A DNA stretch of 64,000 nt from an uncultured Bacteroidales bacterium (GCA_903959905.1 CAJBYO010000020.1:1-64000); one strand, 5' to 3'; shown: positions 52,271 through 61,453, counted from the first letter of the stretch. Translations and numbers: made by a program. The notes: generated by a model not told the origin, from the letters alone.

Positions 52271-53398
52271 ATGATTATAGGTATTTTAAAAGAAACAGCT
52301 CCTGAAAAACGAGTAGCGCTGCTTCCTGAATCAGTTGCCACCCTCACCAAAATGACGGTTACCATTTATGTGGAAAAGGATGCGGGTATGGGTGCATTTG
52401 CCACGGATGCAGATTATGAAGCCGCCGGGGCGAAAATTGCATCAAAGAGTGATGTGATTGCCCAGTCGGACATGCTTATCAAAATCAATCCCCCTACCGA
52501 CACCGAATTGTCACAGTTAAAAGAAAAAACAGTGCTGCTTGCTGTGCTGAATCCATTTTTCAACACAGAGATCATCAAACAACTTGCCAGGCAGAATATT
52601 ACCAGTTTCAGCCTGGATGTGATTCCACGCACCAGCCGGGCACAATCAATGGATATTCTTTCCTCCATGGCAACTGTAGCTGGTTACAAAGCTGTTCTTA
52701 CGGCAGCAAACACACTCCCAAAGTTTTTCCCGATGTTTATGACTGCAGCAGGAACCATCACCCCTGCCAAGATGCTCATACTGGGTGCCGGGGTTGCCGG
52801 ACTGCAATCCATTGCAACCTCCCGGAAACTCGGTGCTGTTGTTGAAGTATTTGATGTACGTGCAGCAGTAAAAGAGGAAGTAATTGGTTTGGGAGGCAAA
52901 TTTATCGAAGTGGAAGGGGCTGTTGATGATAAAGCTGCCGGAGGTTATGCCGTTGAACAAACCGATGACTTCAAGAAAAAACAGGCTGCTGCGGTGCACG
53001 ATCATGCTGTTAAATCAGATGTTGTCATCTGTACCGCCCAGATTCCAGGCAAAAAAGCACCGGTACTTCTGAAAAAAGAGACTGTTGAGGCCATGAAACC
53101 CGGTTCGGTGATCATTGACCTTGCTGCTTCAACCGGCGGCAATTGCGAGGTGACCAAAAATGATGAAACAATCGTGCACAACGGGGTTACAGTCATTGGA
53201 AATTCATCCTTCCCTGTCGATATGCCCACAGATGCAAGCAAAATGTTCGGCAAGAATGTGATCAATTTTCTGAAACTGATGATCAGCGCCAAAGGCGAGT
53301 TCAACCTGAACTGGGATGATGACATTGTAAAGGGTACTTGCGTGACACACAATAATGAGATTGTCCATGAACGAGTTAAAACAGTGATAAACGTATAA
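52271..53398 (+). CDS. pntA: NAD(P) transhydrogenase subunit alpha part 1
   Basis: Soluble dI domain that binds NAD(H) in the proton-translocating transhydrogenase. The 375-residue protein starts M-I-I-G-I-L-K-E-T-A-P-E-K-R-V-A-L-L-P-E-S-V, has the dinucleotide motif L-G-A-G-V-A-G-L-Q-S-I-A at about residue 175, R-A-A-V-K-E-E-V, and A-A-S-T-G-G-N-C-E. It lacks the membrane helices fused in E. coli PntA; those are encoded by the next gene, so the split three-subunit form is present. The spacing to the next genes (11 and 9 bases) shows one operon. Confidence 0.96.
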   Translation: MIIGILKETAPEKRVALLPESVATLTKMTVTIYVEKDAGMGAFATDADYEAAGAKIASKSDVIAQSDMLIKINPPTDTELSQLKEKTVLLAVLNPFFNTEIIKQLARQNITSFSLDVIPRTSRAQSMDILSSMATVAGYKAVLTAANTLPKFFPMFMTAAGTITPAKMLILGAGVAGLQSIATSRKLGAVVEVFDVRAAVKEEVIGLGGKFIEVEGAVDDKAAGGYAVEQTDDFKKKQAAAVHDHAVKSDVVICTAQIPGKKAPVLLKKETVEAMKPGSVIIDLAASTGGNCEVTKNDETIVHNGVTVIGNSSFPVDMPTDASKMFGKNVINFLKLMISAKGEFNLNWDDDIVKGTCVTHNNEIVHERVKTVINV

Positions 53399-53409
53399 AC
53401 ATCTGTATT

Positions 53410-53721
53410 ATGAACGAAATTTTAAAATTCCTGTTTGAATACCGGGAGGCGATTTTCATCATCATTTTATCCATATTCCTTGGTATTGAGGTGATTTCGC
53501 ATGTTCCATCGGTTTTACACACACCGCTTATGTCGGGGGCCAATGCCATCCACGGTGTTGTGATCATCGGTGCGATCATTGTAATGGGACATGCTGTCAA
53601 TGTGCTTTCTATGGTCCTGGGCTTCATAGCCGTGGTGCTTGGAACACTGAATGTGGTTGGCGGGTTTGTTGTTACTGACCGCATGCTGGAAATGTTTACA
53701 AAGAAGAAAAAAAACCAATAG
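53410..53721 (+). CDS. pntA2: NAD(P) transhydrogenase subunit alpha part 2
   Basis: A 103-residue membrane protein with three or four hydrophobic helices (I-I-I-L-S-I-F-L-G-I-E-V, then V-V-I-I-G-A-I-I-V-M, then L-G-F-I-A-V-V-L-G-T-L-N-V-V-G-G-F). It corresponds to the membrane segment of PntA in split systems, and the H-x-P-L-M-S-G-A-N-A-I-H-G motif is typical. It forms the dII channel together with the beta subunit and moves protons. The tail is Lys-rich. Confidence 0.94.
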   Translation: MNEILKFLFEYREAIFIIILSIFLGIEVISHVPSVLHTPLMSGANAIHGVVIIGAIIVMGHAVNVLSMVLGFIAVVLGTLNVVGGFVVTDRMLEMFTKKKKNQ

Positions 53722-53730
53722 CACCGAACC

Positions 53731-55203
53731 ATGGAAACGATACAAACACTGACAAAAACATTTGAATTTTCTGAATATCTCTCCATCCTGGAGGTGTCGT
53801 ATATTCTGGCCTCCATGCTCTTTATCCTGGGGCTTAAAAAACTGAGCCATCCTGATACAGCCCGCAGTGGAAACCTCTGGGCTGCTGTGGGTATGGGGCT
53901 CGCCATTGTTTTCACAATCCTGTTCCATAAGACCAAAACCGACGATGGGAGTTACCAGGGAATCCATAATATTGGCTGGATTGTTGGCGCCCTCGTCATT
54001 GGAACGGTGGTTGGCTGGATGGCAGCCAAAAAAGTAAAGATGACTGCAATGCCGCAGATGGTATCCCTTTTCAACGGAATGGGTGGAGCCTGTGCTGCGC
54101 TCATCTCCATGATGGAATTTCCCAAGATGCAGAATGAACTGGCAGGGAGCCAGGCTGTAAACATGCTCAGCGGCGAGGCCCTGGCCATTTTACTCGGCCT
54201 CATGATCGGCGGTGTTTCATTTGCCGGCAGTATGGTCGCCTTTGGCAAACTTGATGAGCGGCTCGGCGATGTTAAAAGTCCGTTGCTGCGCTACATCAAC
54301 CTTTCATTCCTCGTGATCCTCTTCGCCTTTGTTATTTTCATCATGCTGAAAGCACCTGTGGCTGGCGAAAACTGGATGATATATACCTTGGCAGCCCTTG
54401 CACTGATATACGGTGTAACATTTGTCTTGCCAATCGGCGGAGCCGATATGCCGGTAGTCATCTCACTGCTGAACTCATTTACGGGAGTGGCTGCAGCAAT
54501 GGGCGGATTTCTGTACAACAACCAGGCGATGCTTACAGGAGGTATTCTTGTCGGATCTTCAGGTACCATCCTCACCATCCTGATGTGCAAAGCCATGAAC
54601 CGGTCACTGTTAAATGTCATCATTGGTGCATTTGGCGGAAGTTCAGCAGCAGGCCCTGAAAGCGGTGATAAAACCGTGAAGGAGATATCTCTGAGCGATG
54701 CTGCCGTACTTTTAAGCTATTCACAGAAGGTACTGGTAGTTCCGGGATATGGGCTGGCAGTGGCACAGGCACAGCATCTTTGCCATGAACTTGAAAACCT
54801 GCTTGGATCAAAGGGTGTGGAATTGAAATATGGTATTCACCCTGTTGCCGGCCGTATGCCCGGACACATGAACGTACTTCTCGCCGAGGCAGATGTGGCT
54901 TATGAGAAACTTCAGGAAATGGAAGATGCCAACAACGAAATGAACAATACAGATGTGGTGATCGTCATCGGAGCCAACGATGTTGTAAACCCTGCAGCTG
55001 AAGAGGATCCTTCCAGTCCTATTTACGGAATGCCGGTGATCAAGGCGTGGGAGGCTAAAAACACCATCATCATGAAACGTAGTATGGCCAAAGGATATGC
55101 CGCAATTGAAAACAACCTTTTCTTCATGCCTAAATCACGGATGTTATTTGGTGATGCCAAGGCAACATTACAGAAACTCGTGAGTGAAATCAAAAGCCTC
55201 TGA
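53731..55203 (+). CDS. pntB: NAD(P) transhydrogenase subunit beta
   Basis: A 490-residue protein with about nine N-terminal helices (dII) and the C-terminal NADP(H)-binding domain dIII (about 310-490). dIII shows V-V-P-G-Y-G-L-A-V-A-Q-A-Q, H-P-V-A-G-R-M-P-G-H-M-N-V-L-L-A-E-A, V-I-G-A-N-D-V-V-N-P-A-A and K-R-S-M-A-K-G-Y-A, all family signatures. The complex uses the proton gradient to make NADPH from NADH. The operon ends at a strong terminator 17 bases after the stop. The NADP-type isocitrate dehydrogenase-like gene in the window gives another NADPH source. Confidence 0.96.
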   Translation: METIQTLTKTFEFSEYLSILEVSYILASMLFILGLKKLSHPDTARSGNLWAAVGMGLAIVFTILFHKTKTDDGSYQGIHNIGWIVGALVIGTVVGWMAAKKVKMTAMPQMVSLFNGMGGACAALISMMEFPKMQNELAGSQAVNMLSGEALAILLGLMIGGVSFAGSMVAFGKLDERLGDVKSPLLRYINLSFLVILFAFVIFIMLKAPVAGENWMIYTLAALALIYGVTFVLPIGGADMPVVISLLNSFTGVAAAMGGFLYNNQAMLTGGILVGSSGTILTILMCKAMNRSLLNVIIGAFGGSSAAGPESGDKTVKEISLSDAAVLLSYSQKVLVVPGYGLAVAQAQHLCHELENLLGSKGVELKYGIHPVAGRMPGHMNVLLAEADVAYEKLQEMEDANNEMNNTDVVIVIGANDVVNPAAEEDPSSPIYGMPVIKAWEAKNTIIMKRSMAKGYAAIENNLFFMPKSRMLFGDAKATLQKLVSEIKSL

Positions 55204-55220
55204 TCAAACTGAATTGTATT

Positions 55221-55265
55221 AAAAGGAGGGTGTCTCGTGATTTTGAGACACCCTCCTTTTTCATT
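55221..55265 (+). terminator. Rho-independent terminator of pnt operon
   Basis: A perfect 16-bp stem AAAAGGAGGGTGTCTC / GAGACACCCTCCTTTT with an 8-base loop is followed by more T. It begins 17 bases after the pntB stop. Confidence 0.93.
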
Positions 55266-55268
55266 TTT

Positions 55269-55308
55269 CAGATTTCAGAGATCTGAGATCTGAAATGTGA
55301 AATGTGAA
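55269..55308. repeat. GATCTGA / AAATGTGA word repeat
   Basis: Words GATCTGA (three variants) and AAATGTGA (two copies) are packed here directly after the pnt terminator, with a small dyad ATTTCAG / CTGAAAT. It resembles the other word-repeat spacers of the window. Confidence 0.6.
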
Positions 55309-55364
55309 TTTTATCCTTTGCCCCCCGGAAACTTCTCTTGATCCGGGAGGAGCCTTCAGGCAAA

Positions 55365-55400
55365 TAAAAAAGAGGATGCCCCAACGGGACACCCTCTTTT
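55365..55400 (-). terminator. Rho-independent terminator of the small lipoprotein gene
   Basis: Read on the minus strand, AAAAGAGGGTGTCCC pairs with GGGGCATCCTCTTTT through 15 pairs, two of them G-U, with a 3-base loop, and a T-rich tail follows. It begins about 20 bases after the lipoprotein stop. On the plus strand the stem is poorer because the wobble pairs become mismatches. Confidence 0.82.
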
Positions 55401-55420
55401 CTTTTTCAGCTCGGAGCTTA

Positions 55421-55678
55421 CTATTTTTTGCCTTTGAATAATTTCGGGAATTTCTTCACGGAATCAGCATGTGCAATAGAGTCAGCAATCATTTTCTCTT
55501 GTTGAACTTTTGCAATTGAATCGGCGATTCTCTGCTGTTCAGCCTGTACCATTGCTAATGAGTCAGCAACGCGGATAGAGTCAGCAATTCTTTTTTCTTC
55601 GATTTCTTTTGCGCTTGGGCCACAGGAGTACATGAAAGCTACTACTCCGATAACTAATAATGTTGCAAGTTTTTTCAT
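55421..55678 (-). CDS. Small lipoprotein with I-A-D-S-I repeats
   Basis: An 85-residue protein. The N-terminus MKKLATLLVIGVVAFMYSCG is a lipoprotein signal with lipobox-like M-Y-S-C at 16-19. The mature part repeats a five-residue word, I-A-D-S-I (four times with small changes), giving a charged helix or coiled coil, and ends K-K-F-P-K-L-F-K-G-K-K. Its function is unknown; it could coat the inner leaflet of the outer membrane. It has its own promoter and terminator and is a monocistronic unit, so it may be made in large amounts. Confidence 0.8.
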   Translation of the reverse strand: MKKLATLLVIGVVAFMYSCGPSAKEIEEKRIADSIRVADSLAMVQAEQQRIADSIAKVQQEKMIADSIAHADSVKKFPKLFKGKK

Positions 55679-55706
55679 TGTCTATTGATTTTTTAGAATT
55701 ATGATG

Positions 55707-55739
55707 CAAAGATAAACCAATGCGATACCATCATCCAAA
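55707..55739 (-). promoter_or_regulatory. Bacteroidota promoter (TTTG-N21-TATCTTTG)
   Basis: On the minus strand, TTTG at 55736-55739 and TATCTTTG at 55707-55714 are 21 bases apart, close to the expected spacing. The ATG at 55678 follows 28 bases after the -7 box. Confidence 0.68.
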
Positions 55740-55847
55740 TTTTTTGACCACTTTTTTTTAACATTTTTTAACATTTAATGTATCTGACTGAATATCAGCA
55801 AGAATAATTTTAACATTTATTAAGAAATGGCAAGTTATGAACAGTCA

Positions 55848-58800
55848 TCATTGATGGATCACCTTGATTGTTTTAACGCCGGCCCTGGTAATCACTCTCA
55901 GGAAATAGATACCTGCCGGGTATCCGGCCAGTGTAAACATATGCTTTGGCCCGTCTGGCAGCCGCTTTGAAAGCAATTTGTTTCCACGGGCACTGTAAAG
56001 TTCAGCAACGATCCGGTCTTTTTGCATTTCACCGGGCAGGTCAAGAACAAAACTCCCCGGGGTCGGATTTGGATAAACACGAATCGCTGTTTCTGATGCA
56101 TCAGCAGACATTGCAATTTCAGCATCTGAACCATCCGGCAGCATTGATTCCGCAATCATTCCCTTTAAGGCAGTGCAGGATTCGCATTGGGTGGTAATAT
56201 ATGCATGCAGTGTCCCTCCAGAGTAGACTGTGGTTCCCGGTAACATCGTAACAGACTGACTCGCAATCAGGGTTGCCGCACCCCGGTATTGAACCTGGAA
56301 CGTCGTCCCGCCTCCTGCAGTGGTAATGGTTCCTGCAGCCTGACAATAAGTCTCCATAGCCTTTACGCTGATGTTCGTTAGGTTTAATTGCCCGGAAAGC
56401 AGATTGTTGGAGGAAACAGGGAGTTGCGGCGATGGCGGACCAATTCCGCAGGTGTTGATCGCAGACACAATAATATTCCCCGACAATGCAGTAAGGGGGT
56501 AATTCACGGTGATGGAATTGGTCCCAGCGCCGGATACAATCACAACACCCGGAGGCACAGTCCACTGGTAACCGGTCGCTCCCTGCACAGCAGGAATGGA
56601 GTAGGTTACCCCCTGGGTTCCCACGCACATACGCGTTGGCCCGTTAATGATGCCTGCGGCCGGTGGCACACCGGAAACAGTCACATTGAGCAAGCCAGGA
56701 ACCTGTGTCACACAACCTGTTCCGTTGCCATAGGTTACGGTAACGGTTTTTGAACCTGTGGTCGACCAGATGACATTGATCGTGTTCGTACCGTTTCCTG
56801 AAACGATTTGTCCTCCTGATGATACGATCCAGTTGTAACCTGTCATTCCGGTTTCAGTGCTGTAAGGGACCGAACCGGCACCCGTGCAAACGGATGATGC
56901 GCCGGTGACAGTTGCATTCAGCGACAACCCTGAGATAACCACCTGGTTCGAAGTTGCCGGATTACCAGAAACACATGAAGCATTGGATGTCATCACGCAG
57001 GTTACAATATCTGCAACAGCAGGTGTAAAGGTATATTGCGCACTGTTCGTGCCCGCATTTACCCCGTTTACCTTCCATTGATATGCCGGGCCTGCGCCAC
57101 CGTTTGCCGGGGTAGCAGAAAAAGCAACCGGGGTTCCAGGGCAAACCGGGTTTGCAGAGGCTGTAATGATCACACTTGCAGGAACTGCAGGGCCCACAGA
57201 CATCGTAACAACGTTTGAAGTTGCCGGGTTCCCAACAACATTTGAAAGGCTTGATGTCAGGACGCAAATTACAGCGTCGGCGTTGGCAGGAGTATACATG
57301 AAGACCGGGCTGTTACTGCCGGCATTCGCTCCATTTACCTTCCATTGGTAGGAAGGATTGCCCCCTCCGTTCACCGGGCTGGCTGTAAATGTTACAGGGG
57401 TCCCCGAGCAAACACCATTACCTGAAGCGGCTATTGAAACACCCACATAAAGGTTGACCTGGATTACTGTATCCCAGGTAACGTGCGACCATTCCCCGTT
57501 CACATCCTTAGCCCGCAGCCACAACCGGTGCGTTCCGACAGGAAGTGTGCTCACATCAATGGTAAAAGAGAGATTGTTAATATTCGTTGACGGAGTTACC
57601 GGGACATTCGTTCCCAGCCCCATGCCGGGGTCGGTGTCAAAAAAGTACTCCACCTTGGTAACAGGAGGCAAGGCGGCAGGTAAAGAAGTTTTATAAAATG
57701 GTTTTACCTGGCTGAGGCTCCACCTGCCATTACCGTCTTTCGCCCTGATGTACAAGGTATGAAAGCCAACGGGCACATTACTGAGGCCAACAACAAACTG
57801 AAGATTGCTGATATTGGTTGATGGCACCACAGGAATATCGGTTCCCATGCCGAAACCAGGATCGGAATCAATGAAATATTCAACCTTTGAAATTTCAGGC
57901 AAAACCGAAGGGCTGATCGCTGTTTTATAAAATGACCTGACCTCACTCAAACTCCATTTGCCATTCATATCCTTTGCCCTGACATACAGCATATGAAATC
58001 CTTCTGCCACAGAAGCCAGGTTGATCGGGAACTGAAGATTGCTGATCGTTGTGGCCGGGGTAACCGGAATATTGGTGCCCAGTCCGAATCCTGGGTCATT
58101 ATCCAGAAAATATTCAACCCTGGTTATATTGGGCAACGGTGATGAGTTCACAGCAAGGTTATAAAAGGTTCTGACCTGCGTCATGCTCCAATGTCCATTG
58201 CCGTCCTTTGCCCTTACATATAATGTATGAAAACCAGCTGGAACAGAACCCAGCCCGACATTGAACTGCAGGTTACTGATATTCAAGGATGGAGTTACCG
58301 GGATATTGGTTCCCAGTCCATAACCCGGATCATTGTCGAGGAAATATTCAACCTTTGTCACATTCGGCTGCAAGGTGTTCAATGCAAGTTTATAAAACCC
58401 CTTCACCTGGCTAAAACTCCAGTGACCGTTTGCATCCTTTGCCCTGATGTATAAGGTATGGAAGCCCAACGCAACAGACCCGAGTGAAATGGTAAACTGA
58501 AGGTTGCTGATATTTGTGGAAGGAGTCAGCAGGATATCAGTACCCTGCCCGAACCCGGGATCTGCATCCATAAAGTATTCAGCCTTCACAATATTGGGCA
58601 ATGCTGCTGTATTGAGTTCCGACCTGTAAAAGGGGCTGACCTTACTGAGGCTCCAATGTCCATTTTCATCCTTTGCCCGTACAAACAATGTATGAAAACC
58701 ATAAGAAACAGATCCCAGGCCGATGGAGAATTGAAGGTTACTGATATTTGCAGAAGGTACAACCGGCACATCGGTACCAAGGCCGAAACCGGGATCTTCA

Positions 58801-58925
58801 TCCAGGAAATACTCAGCTTTCGTTACATTCTGACCGCTTGCTCCCTGTGCAAACAAGAAAAACGCGGCCAGTAAAAGATACGGGCATATCATGGCCCGGG
58901 CATATATTTTGAAAATCCTTTTCAT
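55848..58925 (-). CDS. Large repeat surface protein with Ig/PKD-like domains and T9SS sorting domain
   Basis: A 1025-residue exported protein. After a signal segment (about 12-32) come six repeats of about 78 residues, each opening (V/I)-x-(K/R)-(A/V)-E-Y-F-(L/M/I/F)-D-x-D-P-G-(F/Y/M)-G and ending W-S-x-x-x-V-x-x-F-Y. Four or five Ig/PKD-like modules follow (about 500-880), recognised by paired Y-Q-W-K-V-N-G and V-C-x-G-T-P cysteine motifs. A type A sorting domain closes the protein (V-Y-P-N-P-T-P-G, then L-Y-S-A-R-G-N, then G-I-Y-F-L-R-V). It is probably displayed on the surface, its ligand unknown. The DNA repeats may recombine, so copy number could vary between strains. Confidence 0.88.
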   Translation of the reverse strand: MKRIFKIYARAMICPYLLLAAFFLFAQGASGQNVTKAEYFLDEDPGFGLGTDVPVVPSANISNLQFSIGLGSVSYGFHTLFVRAKDENGHWSLSKVSPFYRSELNTAALPNIVKAEYFMDADPGFGQGTDILLTPSTNISNLQFTISLGSVALGFHTLYIRAKDANGHWSFSQVKGFYKLALNTLQPNVTKVEYFLDNDPGYGLGTNIPVTPSLNISNLQFNVGLGSVPAGFHTLYVRAKDGNGHWSMTQVRTFYNLAVNSSPLPNITRVEYFLDNDPGFGLGTNIPVTPATTISNLQFPINLASVAEGFHMLYVRAKDMNGKWSLSEVRSFYKTAISPSVLPEISKVEYFIDSDPGFGMGTDIPVVPSTNISNLQFVVGLSNVPVGFHTLYIRAKDGNGRWSLSQVKPFYKTSLPAALPPVTKVEYFFDTDPGMGLGTNVPVTPSTNINNLSFTIDVSTLPVGTHRLWLRAKDVNGEWSHVTWDTVIQVNLYVGVSIAASGNGVCSGTPVTFTASPVNGGGNPSYQWKVNGANAGSNSPVFMYTPANADAVICVLTSSLSNVVGNPATSNVVTMSVGPAVPASVIITASANPVCPGTPVAFSATPANGGAGPAYQWKVNGVNAGTNSAQYTFTPAVADIVTCVMTSNASCVSGNPATSNQVVISGLSLNATVTGASSVCTGAGSVPYSTETGMTGYNWIVSSGGQIVSGNGTNTINVIWSTTGSKTVTVTYGNGTGCVTQVPGLLNVTVSGVPPAAGIINGPTRMCVGTQGVTYSIPAVQGATGYQWTVPPGVVIVSGAGTNSITVNYPLTALSGNIIVSAINTCGIGPPSPQLPVSSNNLLSGQLNLTNISVKAMETYCQAAGTITTAGGGTTFQVQYRGAATLIASQSVTMLPGTTVYSGGTLHAYITTQCESCTALKGMIAESMLPDGSDAEIAMSADASETAIRVYPNPTPGSFVLDLPGEMQKDRIVAELYSARGNKLLSKRLPDGPKHMFTLAGYPAGIYFLRVITRAGVKTIKVIHQ

Positions 58926-58956
58926 AACTGAATTGATTTAGTAATGATGAAACAAT

Positions 58957-59910
58957 TCAATTATGTGATTTAACTTTCATATCCACGTTGATCGTTGAAT
59001 TATTAAAATTGTAATTGAAATAATAGATCGCAGGAATCGGTGGCATCCCTGAAAGGACATAGGGGTCAGTTCCGCCAAACATTCCACAGTCTTCACCGTT
59101 GCTCCCTGCCCCAATTGCCGGTGAACCGACCTTTAACTGAAAAGCCGCATCCGGAGCATAGGCACCGCAACCGGTATAACAAAGAAAGACATTACTCATG
59201 TTGACATTCTGCTGATTCCCATTCCCGACAGGGAATTGCAAACCGGATCCGATGTTGTTAAGCAGGTCGCAGTTGGTGAAGGTTCCTCCGCCATACATGA
59301 TGTTATTCTTGCACTGGGCCATGATGAAACTGGCGTTGTAAAACACATTGTTATACAAGAACAAGGTGGTGTTGTTTGATGTCAGGCTGGAACTGTTCAT
59401 GAAATTGTTCCTGAACAGCGTATTCAGAAACTGACCGGTTGCACTGAAAATCATGTTCTGTTCAAAGTAACAGTTGGTAACAGAGGAGGCGGCATTATAG
59501 AGGGAACCGATATAATTTCTCCTGACAATAAAATCCTGCAGTGTTGCACCAATATAAAATGTAGAGCTTATCGTGAGCCCCAGGACTTTACACCCGGAAC
59601 TTCCTGCATAGAAATACAAGGTTGTGACAGTTGAAGGATTGATGTTTGCCTGTGTTTCCGGGTTTTGTGTCAAATAATAACCGGTTCCTATAATAACCAG
59701 CTTTTTGTAGATTGACAGACTCCCGTAGTCATACACCGTCCCTTCCAGGTAAATTGTGTCACCATTTACAGCTGCGTTGTAAGCCGCAGTTAATGTGGCA
59801 TACGGAACATTGATACCAGGTGTGTTATTTACTCGCAGTACTGTTGAATGGGCGACCATTGTCCAGCCTAAAATAAAAGATGCCATTAATAGCAATACAT
59901 TATTTTTCAT
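58957..59910 (-). CDS. Secreted right-handed beta-helix-like protein
   Basis: A 317-residue protein with signal peptide M-K-N-N-V-L-L-L-M-A-S-F-I-L-G-W-T-M-V-A-H-S. The mature part begins V-L-R-V-N-N-T-P-G-I-N-V-P-Y-A-T-L-T-A-A-Y-N-A-A-V-N-G-D-T-I-Y-L-E-G, the entry of parallel beta-helix (pectate-lyase-like) domains of Bacteroidota, then many short Asn-rich turns (N-N-V-F-Y-N, N-N-I-M-Y-G). A late S-P-A-I-G-A-G-S-N-G-E-D-C-G-M-F-G-G closes the helix. It carries no T9SS sorting domain, so its location is uncertain. It is 31 bases upstream of the large repeat protein on the same strand, so probably co-transcribed. A TATCTTTG box lies at 59976-59983. Confidence 0.78.
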   Translation of the reverse strand: MKNNVLLLMASFILGWTMVAHSTVLRVNNTPGINVPYATLTAAYNAAVNGDTIYLEGTVYDYGSLSIYKKLVIIGTGYYLTQNPETQANINPSTVTTLYFYAGSSGCKVLGLTISSTFYIGATLQDFIVRRNYIGSLYNAASSVTNCYFEQNMIFSATGQFLNTLFRNNFMNSSSLTSNNTTLFLYNNVFYNASFIMAQCKNNIMYGGGTFTNCDLLNNIGSGLQFPVGNGNQQNVNMSNVFLCYTGCGAYAPDAAFQLKVGSPAIGAGSNGEDCGMFGGTDPYVLSGMPPIPAIYYFNYNFNNSTINVDMKVKSHN

Positions 59911-60120
59911 GACGCAGATTTGATTTGATTGTTAGTTAAATGTTTTGTTTATTTCTGTTTCGCTTTTAAAGGCGGCAAAGATATGAAATTCTTATTCATT
60001 CTAATTCCAATTATTAAACTCCTGTGCCTTTTTCGTTCAAATGATACACCTGTTAACCTATGCTGTGAGCGGCCGACAAATTCCGCTGGTGATCATCCTG
60101 GAGTGTAAACAGATTTCGCC

Positions 60121-60128
60121 TATCTTTG
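60121..60128 (+). promoter_or_regulatory. Bacteroidota -7 box (TATCTTTG) 4 bases before the rarA ATG
   Basis: TATCTTTG matches TAnnTTTG exactly but ends only four bases before the ATG at 60133. A start site about 5-7 bases beyond the box would fall on the start codon, implying a leaderless mRNA. No good TTTG is seen at -33. Confidence 0.45.
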
Positions 60129-60132
60129 TTTC

Positions 60133-61401
60133 ATGTTAATTCCATTGGCAGAACAGTTGCGACCTGATTCCCTCGACAGTTACCTGGGGCAGGAACATCT
60201 TATCGGCCAGGGAGCCATCCTGCAGCGGGCCATTGAATCGGGCAATGTGCCATCCATGATTCTGTGGGGCTCACCAGGGATAGGCAAGACCACTCTCGCC
60301 TATATCATTTCAAAGCAGTTGAACCGCACCTTTTACACCCTCAGCGCTGTCAGTTCCGGTGTGAAAGAAGTTCGGGAGGTGATCGCCAGGGCGCAGGAAG
60401 CAAGCGACAGCCCCTTCCTGTTCATTGATGAAATTCACCGCTTCAGCAAATCACAGCAGGATGCATTGCTCAGCGCCGTTGAGAAAGGGGTGGTTACGTT
60501 TATTGGCGCCACCACCGAAAACCCGTCATTTGAGGTCATATCTCCCCTCCTTTCCAGGTGCCAGGTTTATATTTTAAAGCCGCTGGAGGAACATCATCTT
60601 CTTTCGTTGATGGAGCAGGGGCGACTTCACCTTGAAAACAGCCTCAAAACAGACATTAAAATACCGGAACCTGAAGCCTTGCTGCGTATTTCGGGCGGCG
60701 ATGCCCGGAAACTGCTCAACGCACTTGAACTTATCGTTACCACGGAACACAAACAAGGATCATCGGTCACCATCACCAATGAAAGAACCATTCAGATCAT
60801 ACAACAGAACCTTGCCATGTATGATAAAACCGGTGAGATGCACTATGATATCATCTCGGCGTTCATCAAATCCATGCGCGGCAGTGATCCGAATGCCACA
60901 GTATACTGGCTCGCCCGCATGGTTCAGGCCGGAGAGGACCCCAAATTCATTGCCAGGCGCATGTTGATCCTGGCATCGGAAGACATCGGCAATGCCAACC
61001 CGAATGCCCTGTTGCTTGCCACATCATGTTTCCAGGCCGTGGATGTGATCGGATACCCCGAGTGTGACCTGATTCTCTCGCAAACCGCCATTTATCTTGC
61101 CTGCAGCGTAAAAAGCAATGCATCATACCTCGCAATCAGGAGCGCCCAGAAAACAATCAGGGAAGCAGGCGACCTGCCCGTGCCCCTGCATATCCGCAAT
61201 GCTCCCACCAACCTGATGAAAAAGATCGGATACGGAAAGGATTATAAATACGCACACGATTTTGACAACAATTTCATTGAACAGGAGTTTCTCCCGGAAA
61301 AAATCAAAGGTTCATTATTTTATGACCCGCAGAATAACCACCGTGAATCGGAGATCAGGGCAAGATTGAAGGGTTTGTGGAAAAACAAATATAAATATTA
61401 A
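60133..61401 (+). CDS. rarA: Replication-associated recombination protein A
   Basis: A 422-residue AAA+ ATPase of the RarA/MgsA/Mgs1 family that acts at stalled replication forks. It opens P-L-A-E-Q-L-R-P-D-S-L-D-S-Y-L-G-Q-E-H-L-I, has Walker A G-S-P-G-I-G-K-T-T, Walker B L-F-I-D-E-I-H-R-F, sensor 1 I-G-A-T-T-E-N-P, and the C-terminal tetramer domain with A-R-R-M-L-I-L-A-S-E-D-I-G-N-A-N-P. The start is standard for the family, which makes the very close promoter box upstream notable. It is followed by kdsA after a palindrome. Confidence 0.95.
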   Translation: MLIPLAEQLRPDSLDSYLGQEHLIGQGAILQRAIESGNVPSMILWGSPGIGKTTLAYIISKQLNRTFYTLSAVSSGVKEVREVIARAQEASDSPFLFIDEIHRFSKSQQDALLSAVEKGVVTFIGATTENPSFEVISPLLSRCQVYILKPLEEHHLLSLMEQGRLHLENSLKTDIKIPEPEALLRISGGDARKLLNALELIVTTEHKQGSSVTITNERTIQIIQQNLAMYDKTGEMHYDIISAFIKSMRGSDPNATVYWLARMVQAGEDPKFIARRMLILASEDIGNANPNALLLATSCFQAVDVIGYPECDLILSQTAIYLACSVKSNASYLAIRSAQKTIREAGDLPVPLHIRNAPTNLMKKIGYGKDYKYAHDFDNNFIEQEFLPEKIKGSLFYDPQNNHRESEIRARLKGLWKNKYKY

Positions 61402-61410
61402 TATCACGAT

Positions 61411-61438
61411 GTAGAGACGCACCATGGTGCGTCTCTAC
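61411..61438. repeat. Perfect 28-bp palindrome between rarA and kdsA
   Basis: The sequence GTAGAGACGCACCA is immediately followed by its exact reverse complement, with no loop. It occupies half of the 52-base gap between rarA and kdsA. Similar palindromes beginning GTAGAGACGC are, from memory, widespread dispersed elements in several bacterial groups. No second copy occurs in this window. Confidence 0.9.
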
Positions 61439-61453
61439 AAAACAAACAAAAAA

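Noticed and set aside
61424..61453. Upstream start for kdsA within the palindrome
   Set aside because: The added ten residues are encoded by the repeat and are not part of the conserved protein; ATG 61454 fits better.
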